This document shows positions 11,352 to 22,400 of a stretch of DNA of 64,000 nt, one piece after another. The notes under the pieces were generated by a model that saw only the letters and a program-made list of their open reading frames with translations, was not told the DNA's origin and ran no database searches. The translations under genes and the position numbers were made by a program. Origin of the DNA: Trichostrongylus colubriformis (Eukaryota; Nematoda; Chromadorea; Rhabditida; Trichostrongylidae); the NCBI GenBank assembly GCA_963978905.1, contig OZ022256.1, positions 17,829,231 through 17,893,230 on the forward strand, written 5' to 3'. Position 1 is the first letter of the stretch; each line of letters begins with the position of its first letter.

Positions 11352-14300
11352 CAGCGCTTAGCACTGAGATCGAGCTGAGACGACACATGCTCAAAGCATT
11401 CAAGGTGAATTTAAACACAGAAAAGCGGACAACGAGCTTCATATCGGGCAGTCTAAGTCCATTCGTCTCACAAACTTAGAGAAGTTTCCAGAGGCATTTC
11501 TCTTTGAGACTTTCTGTACATTTTATGGGGTACTCTATTATTATGCACCGCAGCGTATATATTAATACTATGGTTGAAACTATCAAGTACACAGTATACA
11601 ATAACGCACGACTTTACTTTAATCATGAGGGACCAGAAGTGACTATTCTACGGAAGATGACGAAACAACAACTACACGTGGTTGAGGCATCTAGGTGTAG
11701 AGACAACTGATCCGTCCGATGATTACCCTTGGTCCGACGAAGTATGCTGAACCTCCATGCCTTTGTCCTTGTCCACTCCACTCATTCTAGGAAAAGTGAC
11801 GTATGGCTCGAGGGCGCTGAAGTAGTCGCTGCTTAGGCGGCAGTGTCATGCTGGGCGAAGAAGCGTTGACGTCGAAGAGGAAGACGTAAACGGCCCGCTC
11901 GAGATGAGCACATGATGGAGACTGTTTGGAGGGCATGATGACAAATCAAAACCAGATAAAGAATGTGTTCGCGAAGCGTCTATGTACCGTTGCGCAATAT
12001 CCGTGTCAGGACCAGCGTGGCTAGCGATCATGGAACGCTATGGCTGCTGAGGTTGTAAGGAAGTGACTAGATTTGCCGTGTATTTGTGGTGGTTATTTCT
12101 CAGTCAGGCTTCCGGTTCCGCCTTCATATGTTATTTGCATCAAGAACCTGAGTCAGACTCCTTTCTTCAACACGCGAAGAGGTAAATATAAATTGGGAAC
12201 TGCACATCGTTCTCGTAAAACAGGCAAAGTTAATTGATAGTCAAAATATTACTAGTTAGAGAACAATGCCGGCGTCAAGACACGCGAGTTTGCTTGTCAC
12301 AACGTGGCACGTAGAGGATGAAGGAGAACTGCCAATATCTCAGCGGCTAGCAAATTTTATTTAACCGTGAGAGAACCCTGCTTACAACACTCATCTTTCG
12401 CGCTGTTTAGCTTCTCAGTGGAGTATTGCAGTACCGTGCCTGAGATAAGAGTCATGTATGCAACCAAAAGAAGATTTTCCCCGAAAAGGTGTACATTTCC
12501 ACAGGTATTTCGTTCTTTATGCAGGAAATGACATGACATTTACTTCAACCATTCCTTTCGAGCTCCTATGTATTTGCCACGATGTGGTGTGATTTCAACA
12601 CACGGTTCTCATATAGCTATAAGAGAAAAACAGAAATGCAAATGCACCGTACGAAGATGAGGCGGGTGTGAACCGAAACCGCAAATGCAAAAAAAAATTC
12701 AAAAAAATGCAAGTGAATGTAGGAAGTGGGCCAAAGTGCAAGAACTAAATAGAAAAAGGGAGCAGTTGCCCCAACACATTTATCGCTTTCGCTTCCCTAT
12801 GTTTTGTATAATTGGCAGATGTGAGCCGTGGGCAAAATTACCTCTTTTTGGCACCCCCTGTATAGGTTCTCGAGTGTACTGATCATACTCGTATATGTCG
12901 TTATGAGAGTTACAAACGAACAAGTGGCAGTATAGATGTTTCAAAACGAAAAAACTGCATGAACTGGTTTTACCTGTTTTCGAGAGCGGACTCTGTTTCT
13001 CTTTTTTTCTGGGTTATGCCTGTATAAATAAAACGAGATGCATTCATGCGAGAGACGTAATCTGATGCATGATTGCACACTGAATACTGAATACTGGGAG
13101 CCAGTCGGTGTAACGTCAGCATGATTATTTGATATTTTTTAGTTTTGGACTTTCCATCAGCCCTTCCGAAGTTGGTGGCACAGCTGGCATTGAAAGCATT
13201 TTACATACAACGACTTGCAAGAAAGTGCAGGACCTGTTGTTGTTGCCACAAACCTTTTCGAAAGAGTCACGTGCTCCGGAAGAATAAGGCATCACGCATG
13301 AGCATGTTGTAGGTGAGAAGTTAAACAGGAAAGTGCGCTTACTATTTTTCATACATAAGCGCAGCAATGTAAACCACATTTGATGATGTATTTAAGCCAA
13401 TATAGTAGGAGGGTAAGGTGAAAGGAAAAGGGCAAGTAGTTCACACGTCGAGAAGAGTTCCATATCACGTATCCTAGAGACTTTGTAGAGCGAGTATCGT
13501 GAGTGTGCAATTTCAGCGTGCCGTTTATGGCAACGTCAGTTGCCACTGCTCATATGCTATTGATGTCCGCCGCTTTTGTCAAGTGGAATAATCGATCTAC
13601 TATCGATTCTGTGCGTTAGTCTCACACTTTCTACTTCCTTTTCTGTCACCACTAGGACGTTGTCGTGAAAAAATACATTTTATTATTATAGCACATTGAT
13701 ATGTACAACCGCAAGATTCTCACTTTTCCTTCTGTTCTGAAGTATAGAGTTTTGAAACCAAGGATCACGTAAGGATCGAATTCAAAACGTTCACGCCTAA
13801 TTCGCATTACTATACTAAAGAGGTTGTTAGGAGGGACAGTTCATTAACGGACTGACGTTTTGACCAGATCGTCATTCTCAAAGGCTGAGCCTGGCTCTAC
13901 GCTGGAATTTCGCCCACTACCGCCAAACGTTTCGCTCATGCGGTTGTGAACTGAGTGAGCTCTTTTCTTTCGTACGGGGTCTCTACGGCTGTTCTCCTGA
14001 TTTTTCATCAGAATTACCAGTGATAAGGTGCTCCACTTAACAATCTTGTTGGTGTAGCGGGGAAAATTCAAGTTGACATCGATGCTGAGGTTTCACGAGA
14101 AGAGAAGTTAGAATCACTACGTTCCATTCGCATGACCACGATGTCCACTCGAAATGAGAACTGAGCAGTAGCTAGCATCGTGTTAGAGCGGAATATAGGA
14201 AACGCTTCCTATGTGGAACTACAGCAATAAATATAGATCGATACATTATCCATAAATGTGCAATGTGATATTCACTTCAAAAACTGGAGCAAACCTTGAT

Positions 14301-14437
14301 AAATCAGTTGAGAGCGCACTTTCGCGAGGATCAGATTTGACTTACCTTTCAATAGTACTTGCTAGAGGGATACATAGGAAAAGCTATGTATGTGGAAGAA
14401 TCCGTGCTGCTCCTTTGATGCGACCTGGCAACGCCCA
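11352..14437. other. Unannotated stretch around a family C fragment
   Basis: Apart from the repeat end at 12755-12862 nothing is recognised. The frame at 13844-14071 has no known motif. Confidence 0.55.
12755..12862. repeat. Family C element, right-end fragment
   Basis: Only the last 108 bp: CAGATGTGAGCCGTGGGCAA and the terminal TTTTTGGCACCCCCTGTA. Matches the right end of the copy at 48883-49470. Confidence 0.75.
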
Positions 14438-14632
14438 TTTAAAGGTAGCATTATGGGAATTCGGACAAAAGTGAAAGAAGTGGTGAATCTGAAAGTCGGG
14501 ATGACTAATAACAGGACAGTGGAGAATAAACGGATGGAAATGGTCACAAACCCGAGAAATAAGATCCCTTTCCCTCGTTGATCCTCAACGCGGACGATCT
14601 TTCCGTCAAGAGGCGGATAACCACATTACGCG
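14438..14632 (+). repeat. Family F repeat
   Basis: TTTAAAGGTAGCATTATGGG, AAAGTGAAAGAAGTGGTGAA and GATCTTTCCGTCAAGAGGCG match the copies at 43.1 and 52.2 kb. Non-coding. Confidence 0.7.
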
Positions 14633-15735
14633 TAATGCTGTCTTAAAGATAGCTAGTTGTTGCTGACGGTAATCTTTCCCCCCTTGTTATCATTCTTATT
14701 ACCGCAATCCTCATTTATCAGCCATTTATCAATCAGTTTTCTGAACCAAAGAAAGAAGGAGAGCAAGTCTGAGATCTCAAAACATATAAGCTAAAATAGC
14801 ACGTAGGCCAAAGGCGTCAGAAGTAACAATCAAGAACCGTGAGACCATTCTTCAGAATCCAACATTTATAACATGGAACAGAGCTCATCCGAGATTGAGT
14901 TTTTTATTAAACATATACCACGGACCAGAATCAAGCACGACATAAATTAGTGCAATGAGAAAATTACAAGTGTCTTCGGAATTCACTATTCATGCAGCCG
15001 AACAAGAAATCCTGAAAAAAAAGCGAATTTTCGAAAATTTCGCTCGCACAAAGTCGGAAAATTCTCTGTAACTTATCAATCAGGTGATAAGGCAACCTTT
15101 TCACTGGGGACTGCAGGACAACCACTCTCCGATCATCATCCATCTATTATGGTAGTGAGCGGTTCATCATTGACATTCTAGGCCGTATGGACCAAGCAGG
15201 ACGCAGAGTCGACTAAAATGTTCATACATGAGAGGTTTTGAAGTGTTCGAGTTAGTCTTCGTGATCTCACTTTGCGCAGATCACATGTTCTTACATAATC
15301 ACATACACGCTTACTGAAGTATGAAGTCGTTTCGTATGCTCGATTAAACTACTCCAACGATTCACACAATCAGCGTTCCTACATCGTTTTGATTAGTAAA
15401 ACTGCACAACAAGACCCGTGACTTCCACCTGCAGAGGAATAAAATACATCGGAAGGATTTGATAGAGTGGGCTACCATACACTTTTCGCCTCTTGACAAA
15501 CCAATAATTGCAACCGACTATGGCACACTGAGCACATTGACCGCATTGGTTGGATATCCAAAGAGGGTAACTGCCCATTTCTGGCTATTAAACCACATTT
15601 CATCCGGACCCATCTTCGATCGAAAAGGAGATCATATCGCACAATACGAAGATTTTAGAACAAACCCAGCCCATTCTTTTTCACCTCCATCTGAGATCGC
15701 ATTGCTTCCTGTGGCGTTAGCACTAGGTGCCGCCC

Positions 15736-15902
15736 TAGGCCGCGGTCATACTTTGCGGTGCCGGCAGCAGGACGTGACTGCGTTTCCGCGTATGGCACTC
15801 TGCCTCGTTGCCTGCGACATCTCTGCACCTCTCCCGTGCCACTCTCCCTCGCTGCTGTGAACGCAACCGCGCCCTGCTGGCGTTGAGTATGACCGCGGCC
15901 TC
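15736..15902. mobile_element. Family E foldback
   Basis: GGCCGCGGTCATACTTTGCG at the left pairs with GTTGAGTATGACCGCGGCCT at the right. About 167 bp, GC-rich, non-coding. Lies just downstream of the receptor gene. Confidence 0.8.
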
Positions 15903-16186
15903 AATACTCTACACACAATCGAAGACATGTAGCGACTGCGTCCCGCCTACCTTTGCCACACTATGTCCTCCTCGAAAACACCACCAAAGAATGTTGTAGA
16001 TTAGCTTGTGTTCTCTGAAGTCACTCTCTGTCCTCTCACTAAAAGACACTGCAGAAATGGTTTATTTAATGGCGTATATTGTAGAGCCACACCATCCTTT
16101 TTACTCAATTAGGATTAAGTATATTACCAGAGACTTTATTCAAAGGAATAAGTACTGTCCACGGTATTCATATGTACTCCTTTCTT

Positions 16187-16450
16187 TTAGGAGGTTTTCG
16201 GCTGTGACGAGAGTTTTGTCAGCTGCACGAAGAAGAATCTTACCACCATGCTGTTTCCATCGAAACCACCGTTGCTACGAGATTTTCGACACAATATCTT
16301 TTTCTGAATTTGATACTTGATGTCTCGATGCGCCATTGCGAAAATAAGAGAATGGGAAAGCCCCGATAATGTGGCGCAAGTTCCGACAAAAAACGAAATC
16401 TCTTCGAGTATCTGAAAATAGTTATGGCTCCAATCGAATTCATTAGGCCA
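16187..16450 (-). CDS. Receptor exon 6 (TM7 and C-terminal tail)
   Basis: Codes for WPNEFDWSHNYF, the TM7 segment EEISFFVGTCATLSGLSHSL and the cytoplasmic HRDIKYQIQKKILCRKSR. The proposed acceptor CATCAAG (ends 16451) is weak but keeps phase 0 across an 88-nt intron. The frame runs to a stop at 16187. A GGTAAGA donor at 16243 could splice out the last residues to a further tail exon that I could not identify. Confidence 0.7.
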   Translation of the reverse strand, partial: WPNEFDWSHNYFQILEEISFFVGTCATLSGLSHSLIFAMAHRDIKYQIQKKILCRKSRSNGGFDGNSMVVRFFFVQLTKLSSQPKTS

Positions 16451-19400
16451 CTTGATGAGCGAAGCCACTCAGAAAGTCTGCCTACTAGCCATAAAATCAT
16501 GGAGCTATGAGGTTAGGACTAATGTAAGGGTGACTCACCGGAATACCTATGACGGTAGAGAAACCGTTCAGACATCCAGGCACAACACCAATCAGTGCCG
16601 ATACAAGCAGTATGTACAGTGAAACACGATTTGCCTAGGAATCAAAGCAAATTTTCGACTGCAGAATGAAAGTCTAATTTACCAACGCAATCTTGTCAAT
16701 GTTTAGAAAGAGTATGAACAACAATAGCCACATTGAAAGATAAAGGAATTGTTCGATATAACTGGGAGTCCATTTACTTTTTTTGTGCATCGGCTGCTTG
16801 GCAGCTTTTGCTACTCCTACTTTTATTATAATACATGAACGCTTACAGGCTTTGTTCACATTAACTGCAACACTTTACATATGAGAGAGCAGTGTCGCGT
16901 ACAGAGCTATACACTTCTAGTGAAAGGTTGATTCCTTGTACACAGTCCACAACTCAAAGTATCATAGGAATGGCCTATCCTGTGTACTGATGAATTATTA
17001 GAGAAAATTCCATGCACGGCGCACTTCAAGCGAGGTCAAGTAATGCTAGTCGCCTTTGGCCCCTTGGCACTGAACACAAGGACTGGCATTCATTACATAT
17101 GAGTGAGGAGATCGTATGGAGGTCGTCTTTATGGAAAGGTCGTTTCTGAGAATTTTCCCTGGTGAGCATCCGCTAGACGGGGTGCAGTGTGCGGCGGCGT
17201 GTGGCACGATGCATGCGAAATGGGGGAGCGGGGTGAGTGGAGGGGGGGGGGGAGGCCTACGTTGTTGGTACCAGGGCGATTGCAATTGCATTGCAAAACC
17301 TATTCTTAGCTGAACCCACACCGCGGCTGGATACAGATACGTGGGTTCAGTCGTCACATTTGCGGGCGATTATCAAGCCTTAGGCTCAATTTCACGGGGT
17401 TTATAAGAAAGCTTGTTAAGGATACTTTTGAGGTGGTGTCCATCAATAGGTCTTTGCCCCTATGTAAAGTCTCTATGGTATCGATTGCCAGTAAATTCGA
17501 CATAAGATTTCAGTAACATCATTCACTTTTCATTTAATACCAAGCCCATCACTTTGAGGATCCATAGACTGCCTGTGTAATTGCGACAGCCCCACATTAC
17601 CTAGGTTTTGATCTTATAGTTGAATGCACATATATGCAAATTGGATATATGTATGGAACAGCTTAACAAAATTATGCATACATCGCCACATTTCCTTCCC
17701 CACGTATTAAAAATCCTATTTAGCCCGTTTCTTTTAGCTATCCTGGAACGATGCTGTATTTACTGCATCCAATCAAGGGTTTGTGAAGCCCTCTACACCA
17801 TTTCTTGTCTGTGCGAATGTCCCGTGTGACCATCGCGCAGTTCGCGTTACACATCTAATCTTCACAAACATCCGTTAATAGTTGCATGGAATGAAACTAG
17901 TGAAAAAATCACTGGATACATTTTTATTCAGAAAGCCCTTGACTGCGGATTTGGATCTCCGTTTCCCTAAAATATCAGTTGTGAGCCAGACTCTTTTCAA
18001 AACGCGAGTAACGTTGGAGTGGAACAATTAGGACATATGAAATTGATCAGTGGTGTAAGAGGGGAAGAATAGGTAGTAATAAGGAGCCCGAAAACACTCG
18101 TACTCATCCTTCCCTTTCGCCCGCTTTCATTTACAAGTCGAAGTAGAAGCCGACTGGCAAATGGCTAAGTCAGCCAGCCGCGTTGAATCGTCCTTGCAGC
18201 AACACGTGCGGGAGTGTACCCTTATGTTGGGATTTTCGCACCGCGGCATGGTACAAGCGAAGCAATGCGGACGAGCCAAAGACTGCATGTTGTTGGGTCC
18301 CGAAGCGATCACAAGTCAACTACGTATCGCACCCTTAGCATTGCTGTGTAATTGTTTTACGATACAACTACCGCTACGCGCATAGCTCGCACCCACTGCG
18401 TCGCACGCCGCTCGAAGTCGTGCAAAAATCCTGACATAAGGGTGCACACCCAACACGTGCGCGGATGCGAGAGGTGTGCTGCAAGGATCGCAATGAACTC
18501 ACAAGGCGAACTACTTGATGGGCATTGCATCACAAGCCGTTTTTGCACTGAGGGCTCACAAAGTATATGTCCTTTCAGTTTCATTCTCTCCTCATCCGAT
18601 GTGGTGTTTTTTTAGCGAAGCGACAGGAGCATGACATGGCCTAATCCCCAACTAAACCTAAGTGGTGATGGAGCCAAACTGTGTTTGTGATAACTACAGT
18701 AACAATCTCTAATGAAAGCCTGAGAACACCTCCAAAAATATGTACGTGTGATTTATCTCTCGAAACTTGCTCTTTCACTGCCATTGTACAATTTCTGTAC
18801 ATTTTCTCCGTACTGCTATATGTTCTTCGTTTAGGATGAGAGTGGTCGATCATGTGTAGATCAGTGCCTAATGCTGTTATGGATGCATTGCAATCAACGG
18901 CAGTACGATACCCTAGAGCCATCTGATACTTTGTTTACTACCCAGCTAACTTTAGGCCTCTCCTTTACGGCCTAGTAAAAGTTAAAAACGTTTAAAATAA
19001 GCAAAAATACGTTTCTGTAATTGGCAGAAGTGCGTTGAAGCTGAGAACAGAACCCACGCTTTTATCAATGATATTTCTGTTTTGCTGTTCCATGTGATCT
19101 GCTTCCGATATAGTCTTTGATCGCTTGACAAGATAGTAAATGATCACCACTGTCAAAATACATGATAGCAGATTCATAATCATATTCGAAAGGCCCCAGT
19201 ATTCGCGAAATACCTTAACGAGTGACGAGAATCTGGGCTGCATCAGGCAAGCAACTTCACCTATACCTCGTTTGTGAAGCAGCCAAAGGAGCTGCAGCCC
19301 GGTACTGGCCGAATAGTAACAGTAAGCTGTAGAACGAGCCAGTCGATAAGTGCAAGGAATAACGCAAAGATGAATGCTCCGACAGACCAGATGAAAAAAG

Positions 19401-22400
19401 GAGCCATTAGTCATTTAAAAAATAGCGGTAGAAATTTTTTTCTGCATAGGAACGACACATTTTACCGTTAGGGTAAGTGCAGCAAAACAGGGTCACACAA
19501 CATGTTAGCATTTTGTCATCACTATTTACCGAGGGCAACCCTGCCATCACGCATTTACATGGGCGTGAAGAGATGCCTTCCAGGGATCATTCCGATTTGG
19601 CTATAAGAATGCGCTCGGGATAAGTCCCGTCCACAGAGCAAAAATATGGAATGAGCACGTCATCAAACCGCCCTGCGCCGGTGCATACAGTCCAGTTCCC
19701 GAAGGCTGACAGGGCGTGGCCCACAGACTGGGGTGAGAGTGTGTGGCGGGGTGAGAGAGATCGACACACGTTCACCCAAGTCCGTAGACCTCGCCCTGCC
19801 AGCCGTCGGGAAATGGACCGTATGTGTCAAAATAGTGTGAATCGGCAAAGTCGCTCGAAATATGCTCTAATGAATACTTCCTACTCCTTAATAGGAAAGT
19901 ACGTAGTACTTGTTCAGCGCGAAATCGCCTGCCGCCGTTTTCAAGATCCTCTTAATGTGACGTCGGCGTTAGGCAGCGTTCATACTTTGCGGTGTCGGCG
20001 GCGGGGCGTGTCTGCTTGTCTTTGCATCTCCACCTATGCCACGGTGTCTCGTTACCTGCGTCGTCTCTGCACCTCACCCGTGCCACTATGCGTCGCCACC
20101 TGTGACAGCAGCCACGCCCTGCCGGTGCAAAGTATGAACGCGGCCTTAAAGCGCCTCGATTTTGCGTAGAGCGAGTGTCGAATAAATTCGGGCACTATTC
20201 ATCTACCACTGCCCCAGATAACGCGAGTTGGTCAAAAAAATAATTTTCGTTTAAACTTTGCCTAAAGAGATTATTCGGGGTGCTGATCACGAACATGACA
20301 TCCGTTTCTGGCGTTTGCGCCAACTTGGTGCAGTTGTACCCCAAATAACTCTCCTAGGCAAAGTTTGTGCGAAGATTATTTTTTTAGACCTACTCGCGGT
20401 TTGTGGGGTTGTGATAGTTGAATAGTGCCCACATTCGTGTTCCGTGGATCAAACTATTTACATGGATGTAAGTTTTTAGCCAAAGTGGAAAGGCCTCGGA
20501 AAAACACTATTACAGGCGCATGAAAATGATTGATGGTGTGGTTTCCTTCGATAGTTCCTACCTTTCTCCTGGATTCTACCACTAGCCCTTGTATGTGGCT
20601 CAATGGATAACCCTCCTGCTTCGTGCAAGGCCTACCATTTCACTTCTTCCCCTCTTCTGAGAACAACTTCTTCTCTCATTGTGTTGGGTATCAAAGTACA
20701 TAAAGACTTCTCAAATACACGAGTGAGGCCTGTATAAGGGATACTGCACAGGGTTTGCACGCTTTGCCGTCTGTAGTTTCTTATGATTACGTCATACATG
20801 TGGCCGCTGACAAGCTATCTACCCCTGACCTTCGAACACCAGGTTCCTGCAGATTTGTAGCTACATTCTTGAACATGGCTCTTGAGGGAGCGTAACAAGT
20901 GAAATGGGTGGCTTTAAATAAGTCAGAAAAGGGACACTGATATATGACAAGTGATGTGGCAATGCCGTAAATGTGCGCGATGCGCTCCATCACGTTTCGT
21001 ACTGAGCCATGCTCATTTATATCGTATAATTTGATCTAACTCTATGGCATAATCCTATGTCTCTTCTGCACAGTAGTCTGTGCTTCATGTCATTTTCAGC
21101 TTCACGTTTTGGATTTTGGGCGTTGCGTTTTGGATTTCATTTGTGAATCTGAAACCGAAAGCCAGCAGCCATCAAAATTAGTCAACAAATATGGTTAAAT
21201 ATGCCAATTCGAGATCTTGTACAGAAGTGAATTGATAAAAAAACACGTCATATGAGAGAAGCACCTTCGCTAAGCAGGTGGTGTAGGTGATTGCCGACGC
21301 ATTTCTCATTGTGGGTCATTTACGATGAAAGCTTTTTTCGATGCCACAATTTCATTTGACTGGTTGCTACTCAGAGCTCTTGCTTACACCTGACGCGATT
21401 CATGACGAGGGATCGATTTATATGCTATACAGTTCCTATCCATTGTGTTGACCCCTTCTTCGTGACCGCTCGTTTATGTCTCTATTTCTTTGTGGTGCTT
21501 TTTTCCGATTTTTTTTGCAATTGAAGATCATCTGTTTTCACGGCTGCTTTTCTTGTTTCGCTTGTGGTGGTGTTTGCCTATAACTAAGTGGGCTTTTGTA
21601 AGGAGTGTTGAAATCTATGTAAGTGGGTCAATGGGAGCCATCCTATACAGTCGCCGGCTCTCCTAACGCTCTGTACACTCCGTATCTTGTGCTAAAACCA
21701 TTAACCTGCACAATAGTCAAGGAGGTTCTTGCGAGTGGGAATTTAGCCCACTACCACCTCTTGCACAGCGGAACAGCTATCATATCATGCTTAGGGAATC
21801 CATGTAGAGGCTGACCCTGTACGTATTTCGTAAATTCTGTCTCCAACTCCCTTGTGAAAAAGGGTGCGTTTTTTTATTTGCAACCAGTATTCAGAGCTAC
21901 CATTTTTATTTTTGATCTATGCTTGAAAAACTACTAATACCTTCAGCAGACACCTTTAGACTCTCTTCAATATTTTTGAATTTCGATAACTGCTGACTTT
22001 TTCCGCAGACGCGAAAGTTGTTACAAGTATTTCGTGTTACGGGCAAAAGCTTCGGTGTCGGACGGGTCTCAAACCTGCACTCCTTGCTTCACGAGCATAT
22101 GTGCAAATCCATAATCCAAAATATCAAATACAATATCTACTTGAGCATTCAGCATGCCGATATTGGCTAACCGGCTCAATACGTTATACGTGCGAGTGCT
22201 GATGAACTATGGTGAATATACCATTCAGAAATTGACAATGAGGTAAGGTGAAAGGGGAGTCGGTAATGTGATGGATTAGCACATATGCCCGGAAAGCACG
22301 GAGTGCGCGTTCGAATCCCATCCGAGACCGCAGCTTTTGCCCATAACTCAGCATACTAGTACATAACAAATCTCTTCGATATGTTTCATCACCAAACTTA

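Noticed and set aside
13844..14071. A frame that might be the tail of a Penelope-like element
   Set aside because: It shares no sequence with the two copies at 6.6-10.2 kb, so I could not support the idea from the window.
15459..15860. A 133-codon frame with a protein-like first half (PIIATDYGTLSTLTALVGYP)
   Set aside because: The second half is a family E foldback and no splice partner or family could be found; the first half alone is not enough.
19651..20169. A 172-codon plus-strand frame, the longest in the window
   Set aside because: Runs through the family D and E foldbacks in intron 2 of the receptor; GC-rich hairpin DNA lacks stops by composition.
20593..20650. A tRNA-like start (TGGCTCAATGGATAA)
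   Set aside because: No box B and no cloverleaf; perhaps a SINE scrap.
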